Shown: one piece after another, positions 59,523 through 64,000 of the stretch | How positions within the stretch are numbered: position 1 is the stretch's first letter | Layout of the letters: each line of letters opens with the position of its first letter | Program-made: the position numbers and the translations under genes | Notes under the pieces: generated by a model | What the model was told of the DNA's origin: nothing | The model's input: the letters and a program-made list of their open reading frames with translations, nothing else | Databases searched by the model: none | Assembly: GCA_046349255.1 (NCBI GenBank) | Contig: JAXMCR010000005.1 | Location: 186,001-250,000 of the forward strand | Origin: DAIODI01 sp046349255 | Lineage (GTDB): Bacteria > Pseudomonadota > Alphaproteobacteria > Rhizobiales > Aestuariivirgaceae | Reading direction: 5' to 3' | DNA: 64,000 nt

Positions 59523-62425
59523 CAGGGCTTTCCCGGCGGCAGTTCCTGAAGGCGGGGGCGCTCGCCGCGGCCTCGCTCGCGGTGCCGTCGTTCATCGCCC
59601 GCTCGGGCGGCAGCGTCGCGCAAGCGGCGGCCGCGCCGCTGCCGTCGTACGGCGAGTTCTTCGACATCTATCGAAAGCAGCTCCGCTTCGACAAACGCGT
59701 GCGCGGCACGCACCTGATCAATTGCTGGTACCAGGCGCACTGCGCCTTCGACGTCTACGTGCGCGACGGCATCGTGTTCCGCGAGGAACAGGCGGCGCAG
59801 TATCCGCAGCTTGCGCCCGAGTACCCCGACCTCAACCCGCGCGGCTGCCAGAAGGGGTCGTGCTTCTCGCAGCGCATGTACGAGGAGAACCGGCTGCTCT
59901 ACCCGATCCGGCGCGTGGGCGAGCGCGGCTCCGGACGCTGGCAGCGCGTGTCGTGGGACGAGGCGCTCGACGCGATCGCCGACTCCTGGCTCGACGTGAT
60001 CACCGCGGAAGGCACCGACCGCGTGGTGTTCGATCTTGGCGCGTCGATCAACGTCGGCGCTGCGAACGCCGGACAGGCGCGGCTCGCTCAGCTCACGCAC
60101 GCGATCAGCCTCGATTCGAACTCGTCGAACGGCGACGGCCACCGCGGCGCGTTCGAGACGTTCGGCAACATCTACATGGAGCGCTCGCTCGAGGACTATT
60201 TCCGCTCCGACCTGATCCTCGTGTGGGGTTGCAACCCGGTCGTCACCTCGATCCCCAACGCGCACTTCTTCATCGAGGCGAAGTACAACGGCACGGAACT
60301 CGTGGTGATCTCGCCCGACTACAGCCCGTCCGCCATCAAGGCGGACCTGTGGGTGCCGCTGAAGGCCGGCACCGACACGGCGCTCGCGCTCGCCATCTGC
60401 CGCCGCATCATGACGGGCGGACACGTCGACGAGGCGTTCGTGAAGGAGCAGACCGACCTGCCGCTGCTCGTGCGCACCGACACGAACACGTTCCTCACCG
60501 GCAAGGATGTGTTCGTGCTGGGCGAGGACGACACGTTCGTGATGGTGGGCGCGGACGGCGGGCTTTCGCCCGCGCCGAAGGATTCGCTATCGCTTGGCGC
60601 GCTCGACCCGCTGCTCGACGTCGACCAGTTCGTGACGATGATCTCGGGCGAGACCGTCCGTGTACGCTCCGTTCATTCGCTGCTGAAGGAGCGGCTCGAT
60701 CCGTATACGCCGGAAGCCGTGTCGGAGATGTGCGGCACCTCGCCGGCGCTGATCAACACGCTCGCCGACAAGATCATCGCCGCAAAGGCGCTCTCGAACG
60801 TGTCCGGTTCGAGCATGAACAAGTACTTCCACGGCAATCTCACCGAGCGCGCGATGATCCTGATCTGGGCGCTCAAGGGGCATATCGGGAAGCCCGGCGC
60901 CGGATATTCGGCCTTCGCGTTCCTCGCCAACGACGGCTGGGAGGACTACGTCTCGGGCCTGCGCATGAGCGAACGCGCCGCGTTCGGCGGCGAGATCGGC
61001 ACCAAGCTCCTGTGGGACCTCGCCCGCGGGCAGACGGCGGAGCGGTTCTTCAAGAAGCTCGGCCATGACTCGTTCGTCGATCCGGCATCCGTGCTGCCGG
61101 TGTGGACCTCGAGCCACCTGTTCTGGCAGGTGCACGGCGGCGTGATCGACCTCGCCGAGAACGCCGACCAGTGGATCCCGGGACTGAAGGAGCCGATCAA
61201 GCAGGCGGTGACGCACGCGCTCGACACCGGCAGGCTGCCGCTGCAGCCGCCGGCGGGCAAGGACCCGCGCATCCTGTTCCACTACTGCTCGAACCCGATG
61301 CGCTCGGTGCGCGGCGGCCAGAAGCTGCTCGAGGTGCTGTGGCCGAAGCTCAAGACGATCGTGGCGATCGACTTCCGGCTCAACTCCACCTCGAAGCACG
61401 CCGACTACGTGCTGCCCGCCGCCGGCTGGTACGAGGTGACCGACCACAAGTGGGTGACGCCGCTCGTGCCGTTCAACCACGTGACGAACGCGGCGACCGA
61501 TCCGCTCGGCGAGAGCAAGCCCGACTTCTGGATCTTCACGATGATCGCCCGGCACATCCAGACGCGGGCGAAGGCGCGCGGCATCACGACGGTGACGAGC
61601 CACCTCGGCAAGACGATCCGGCTCGACGCGCTCTACGACGACATGACGATGGACGGCCGCTTCACTGAGAACGACAGCGAGAAGGCGGCGGGCGAGATCG
61701 TCGCGCAGTCCTCGAACCTCTCGCACGTGCCGTGGGAGGAGCAGAAAGAGATGGGCTTTGCCCACTACAGCGGCATCGGTCTTTCCCCGCTCTCGATCGG
61801 CAACGCGGGCGAGATGACGCCGGGCGAGCCGTTCGTGCCGCTGACGCGCCATACGAAGGACAAGCTGCCCTACCCGACGCAGACGCGGCGCATCCAGTTC
61901 TTCCTCGATTTCGAGACCTACCGCACCTACGACGAACAGCTGCCGCGCTACAAGGAGCCGCCGAAGATGGGCGGCGACTACCCGCTGATGATGACGGGCG
62001 GGCACGAGCGCTGGTCGATCCACGGCGTGTGGCGCGACAACAAAAGTATGCTGCGCCTGAACCGCGGTTCGCCCTACATGGTCGTCAACCGCGAGGATGC
62101 GGCCAGGCGCGGCATCGCGGACGGCGACTGGGTGCGCGCCTACAACGACGTCGGCGACTTCTACATCCGCGTGAAGACGGCTTCCGGCGTCAGGCCCGGC
62201 ACGACGATCCTCTATCACGCGTGGGAGAACTATCAGTTCCCGGGCGGCAAGTGGCCCAGGCTCGTTTCGCCCTCGGCGATCAACCCGGTGGAACTCGCCG
62301 GCCGCCATCCGCACCTGCACGTCGGCATGCTCGAAGGCCAGCCCGGCGCGTTTGACCGCGACACGCGGATCGAGATCAAGCGCGTGGACCGGCTCGAGAT
62401 CGACCGCATGGCGGGCCGCGCCTGA
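59519..62425 (+). CDS. molybdopterin catalytic alpha subunit, type II DMSO reductase family
   Basis: 968 residues from GTG 59519, which gives a Tat signal LSRRQFLKAG at 4-13 and cleavage near 35-40. FS0 cluster ligands: His65, Cys69, Cys75 and Cys110 (H-x3-C-x5-C-x34-C); NarG has x3 between the two middle Cys. Asp206 in NGDGHRG is at the position of the Mo-ligating Asp of type II enzymes. Bis-MGD-binding blocks: VWGCNPVVTSIPNAHFF, FHYCSNPMRSVRGG and a C-terminal GGKWPRLVSPSAINPVELAG. Relatives oxidise or hydroxylate ethylbenzene, p-cymene, dimethyl sulfide or alkanes, or reduce selenate and chlorate; the substrate here is unknown. Confidence 0.88.
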   Translation: MTGLSRRQFLKAGALAAASLAVPSFIARSGGSVAQAAAAPLPSYGEFFDIYRKQLRFDKRVRGTHLINCWYQAHCAFDVYVRDGIVFREEQAAQYPQLAPEYPDLNPRGCQKGSCFSQRMYEENRLLYPIRRVGERGSGRWQRVSWDEALDAIADSWLDVITAEGTDRVVFDLGASINVGAANAGQARLAQLTHAISLDSNSSNGDGHRGAFETFGNIYMERSLEDYFRSDLILVWGCNPVVTSIPNAHFFIEAKYNGTELVVISPDYSPSAIKADLWVPLKAGTDTALALAICRRIMTGGHVDEAFVKEQTDLPLLVRTDTNTFLTGKDVFVLGEDDTFVMVGADGGLSPAPKDSLSLGALDPLLDVDQFVTMISGETVRVRSVHSLLKERLDPYTPEAVSEMCGTSPALINTLADKIIAAKALSNVSGSSMNKYFHGNLTERAMILIWALKGHIGKPGAGYSAFAFLANDGWEDYVSGLRMSERAAFGGEIGTKLLWDLARGQTAERFFKKLGHDSFVDPASVLPVWTSSHLFWQVHGGVIDLAENADQWIPGLKEPIKQAVTHALDTGRLPLQPPAGKDPRILFHYCSNPMRSVRGGQKLLEVLWPKLKTIVAIDFRLNSTSKHADYVLPAAGWYEVTDHKWVTPLVPFNHVTNAATDPLGESKPDFWIFTMIARHIQTRAKARGITTVTSHLGKTIRLDALYDDMTMDGRFTENDSEKAAGEIVAQSSNLSHVPWEEQKEMGFAHYSGIGLSPLSIGNAGEMTPGEPFVPLTRHTKDKLPYPTQTRRIQFFLDFETYRTYDEQLPRYKEPPKMGGDYPLMMTGGHERWSIHGVWRDNKSMLRLNRGSPYMVVNREDAARRGIADGDWVRAYNDVGDFYIRVKTASGVRPGTTILYHAWENYQFPGGKWPRLVSPSAINPVELAGRHPHLHVGMLEGQPGAFDRDTRIEIKRVDRLEIDRMAGRA

Positions 62426-62442
62426 CGGCGCGACGACGTCTC

Positions 62443-62976
62443 GTGCCTCGCCCCCCGCTCGAACGCAGCCAGATCTATCGCGCTTTCGCCGCCGCCTTCC
62501 GCTCGCCCGACGGCGGGGCGGACCTCTTCGGCCCGGACGTGCTGCCGCCGCCGCTGCCGCCTGCGGATGCGGCGGTCGCCTTCGCGGCCGCCTTCGAGCC
62601 GGCGCTCGATCCTGGCGCGGCATCGCTCTACGGGCGCAGCTACCTGAAGCGCGAGCAGGCCGACCTCTTCGAGGAGCTCGTTCGGTGGTACAGCTTCTTC
62701 GAGCTGAAGCGGGCGGGTTCGGCCGAGCTTCCGGATCACGTGGCGGTGGAGCTCGACTTCCTGCAGTTCCTGACGTGGCGCGAGGACGCCGCGCTGCAAG
62801 CCGGCGAGGACGTGGCGGACCTCCGGCGCGCCGAGCGCGACTTCATCCAGCGCCACCTCGTGCCGATCGCGGGAGGCCTGTCCTCGGCGCTGGCGGACCG
62901 GCACGATCGCTATGCTATGCTGCCGCGCCGCCTCGCCGAATTCCTCGCCGAGGAGCTCGACGACCTCAAGGCCTGA
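62443..62976 (+). CDS. TorD/DmsD-family maturation chaperone
   Basis: 177 residues from GTG 62443, all helical. RSQIYRAFAAAFRSPDGG at the start, YLKREQADLFEELVRWYSFFELK, and the family motif ELPDHVAVELDFLQFLTWRE. TorD-type chaperones hold the folded-cofactor molybdoenzyme and its Tat signal until export. Placed 17 bases after the alpha gene, it is the D gene of the cluster, giving the order gamma-beta-alpha-chaperone. Confidence 0.87.
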   Translation: MPRPPLERSQIYRAFAAAFRSPDGGADLFGPDVLPPPLPPADAAVAFAAAFEPALDPGAASLYGRSYLKREQADLFEELVRWYSFFELKRAGSAELPDHVAVELDFLQFLTWREDAALQAGEDVADLRRAERDFIQRHLVPIAGGLSSALADRHDRYAMLPRRLAEFLAEELDDLKA

Positions 62977-62986
62977 GTCATCGCCC

Positions 62987-64000
62987 ATGCTGTTCCTGAA
63001 GCCTTCCCGCCCGGATGTCGCCATCGCCGAGGTCGAGCGCGTGCTGTCGCGGCAGTACGGGCTCGAGGGGACGCTCAATCCACTCTACGGCGAGCGCGAC
63101 CAGGGATTCAGGCTCGACGGGGCGGACGGTCGGTGGCTCGTGAAGGTGGTGAACGCGGCCGAACCTGACTCCTACCTCGAGGCGCAGATCGCGGCGCTGC
63201 GGCACATCGCGTCCGTCGCGCCGGACGTCGCGGCGCCGCGTGTGGCGGCGACCGTCGAAGGCCACGGCATCGCCCGGTTCACGGATGCCGGAAACGTCCG
63301 TCAACGGATGATCGTACTGTCGTGGGTCGAGGGGACGATCCTCGGCGGCGTGGCGTATACGCCTGCGCTGATGCGGGACCTCGGGCGCACGCTGGCGCGG
63401 CTGGGCAGGGCGTTGCGCGGCTTCTTCCATCCGGGCCTCAGGGCGCGGGCGCTCCTGTGGGACGTGCGCGAGATCGGAGAGCTTGCTCCGCATACGGCGC
63501 TGATCGCCGACCCGGGCGAGCGCCGGCTTGCCGAGCGGGCGGTCGCACGGTTCCTCGGCGAGACGCTGCCGCGGCTCGAGGGGCTGGCGCTGCAGGCGAT
63601 CCACAACGACGCCGGCGGACACAACGTGATCGTGAGCGCGGACGCACGCGGCGTGTCCGGCATCATCGACTTCGGCGACATGGTGCACGCCTCGCTCGCG
63701 CAGGACCTGTCGACGACGCTTTCGGACGCGCTGATGGGCCGGGAGGATTTTGCCGACCACGTGACGGCGCTTGTCGAAGGGTATCGCGCCGTGACGCCGC
63801 TCGGCGACGACGACCTCGCCGTGCTGTGGTCGATGACGGCGGCGCGGGCGGCGCTGACGCCGATCATCACCGCATGGCGTCGCGCCAACGATCCGGGTAC
63901 GGACGATTACATGGACGTCCACGCGGGCGAGGCGGCGCGCTTCATCGACGCGCTCGAGACGCTGGGCGAGGAGAAATTCGTGCGCCTCGCCCGCGGCGAA
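62987..64000 (+). CDS. aminoglycoside phosphotransferase/hydroxylysine-kinase-like protein (runs off the window)
   Basis: At least 338 residues from ATG 62987, with no stop before the window ends. The kinase-like fold shows LYGERDQGFRLDGADG and GRWLVKVVNAAE (nucleotide Lys), a catalytic loop IHNDAGGHNVIV (family H-x-D-x4-N) and GIIDFGDMVHA (metal Asp). The ERDQGF / LVKVVN / HNDAGGHN set is typical of the hydroxylysine-kinase-like group, which is often fused to a class III aminotransferase; fusion would need sequence past 64000. It begins 10 bases after the chaperone gene on the same strand. Confidence 0.78.
   Translation, partial: MLFLKPSRPDVAIAEVERVLSRQYGLEGTLNPLYGERDQGFRLDGADGRWLVKVVNAAEPDSYLEAQIAALRHIASVAPDVAAPRVAATVEGHGIARFTDAGNVRQRMIVLSWVEGTILGGVAYTPALMRDLGRTLARLGRALRGFFHPGLRARALLWDVREIGELAPHTALIADPGERRLAERAVARFLGETLPRLEGLALQAIHNDAGGHNVIVSADARGVSGIIDFGDMVHASLAQDLSTTLSDALMGREDFADHVTALVEGYRAVTPLGDDDLAVLWSMTAARAALTPIITAWRRANDPGTDDYMDVHAGEAARFIDALETLGEEKFVRLARGE

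Overview
The window is GC-rich, densely coded chromosomal DNA of an alphaproteobacterium, most likely from the Hyphomicrobiales/Rhizobiales side. The clues are the fliQ-flhA-fliR-FliJ/FlgJ/FlgN-like gene order, homospermidine synthase beside a fold-III ornithine/lysine decarboxylase with a long structured leader, an HlyU-type small protein, and an Omp25/31-like barrel porin. Many genes overlap by 1-4 bases (ATGA, GTGA, TGATG). I saw no rRNA, tRNA, CRISPR array, transposase or integrase.

Layout. 0.1-5 kb: a PEP-CTERM-like surface protein, an ATP-grasp protein, a Gly/Ala-rich exported protein and an adenylate cyclase-TPR protein. 5-11.6 kb: cysteine synthase, O-methyltransferase and phosphonoacetaldehyde hydrolase on the minus strand, then a plus-strand run of Rieske oxygenase, an orphan PotF-like binding protein and an Ldh-type reductase. 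11.6-17 kb: a large subtilisin/P-domain/RTX exoprotease, rhodanese, M19 dipeptidase and a second Ldh-type reductase. 17-25.5 kb: a copper-type DUF305 pair closed by a clear terminator, two small periplasmic molybdopterin-fold proteins without the cofactor cysteine, HlyU and DUF2333 proteins, a secretory lipase and an M20 amidohydrolase. 25.6-29.3 kb: a polyamine locus (decarboxylase, GNAT, homospermidine synthase) with a candidate speF-type leader. 29.3-31.5 kb: a frameshifted mgtC, DedA, a membrane protein, and a small gene behind a well-spaced sigma-54 promoter. 31.5-37.9 kb: a flagellar export cluster whose upstream end is broken. A fliF fragment is fused to the tail of flgD and abuts a 5'-truncated fliI on the other strand. 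38-41 kb: a hydrolase, a porin and a canonical kynureninase.

41-57.8 kb is a coherent accessory catabolic island of two divergent operons. The minus operon carries hyuA, hyuB, an XRE-cupin regulator, iorA, iorB and an SRPBCC protein. The plus operon carries a divergent kynureninase-like enzyme, a flavin monooxygenase, an aminotransferase and a complete branched-chain-type ABC importer. The shared promoter region holds two similar 14-bp palindromic sites. The enzymes together suggest use of an imported aromatic, perhaps indolic, amino compound; the substrate is inference.

57.8-63 kb encodes a type II DMSO-reductase-family molybdoenzyme in the order gamma-beta-alpha-chaperone. The gamma subunit has no visible signal peptide and the alpha subunit has an unusual FS0 cysteine spacing. 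The window ends inside a kinase-fold gene.

The items most worth following up are the broken flagellar locus, the divergent catabolic island with its operator pair, the molybdoenzyme, the cysteine-less molybdopterin-fold proteins and the frameshifted mgtC.
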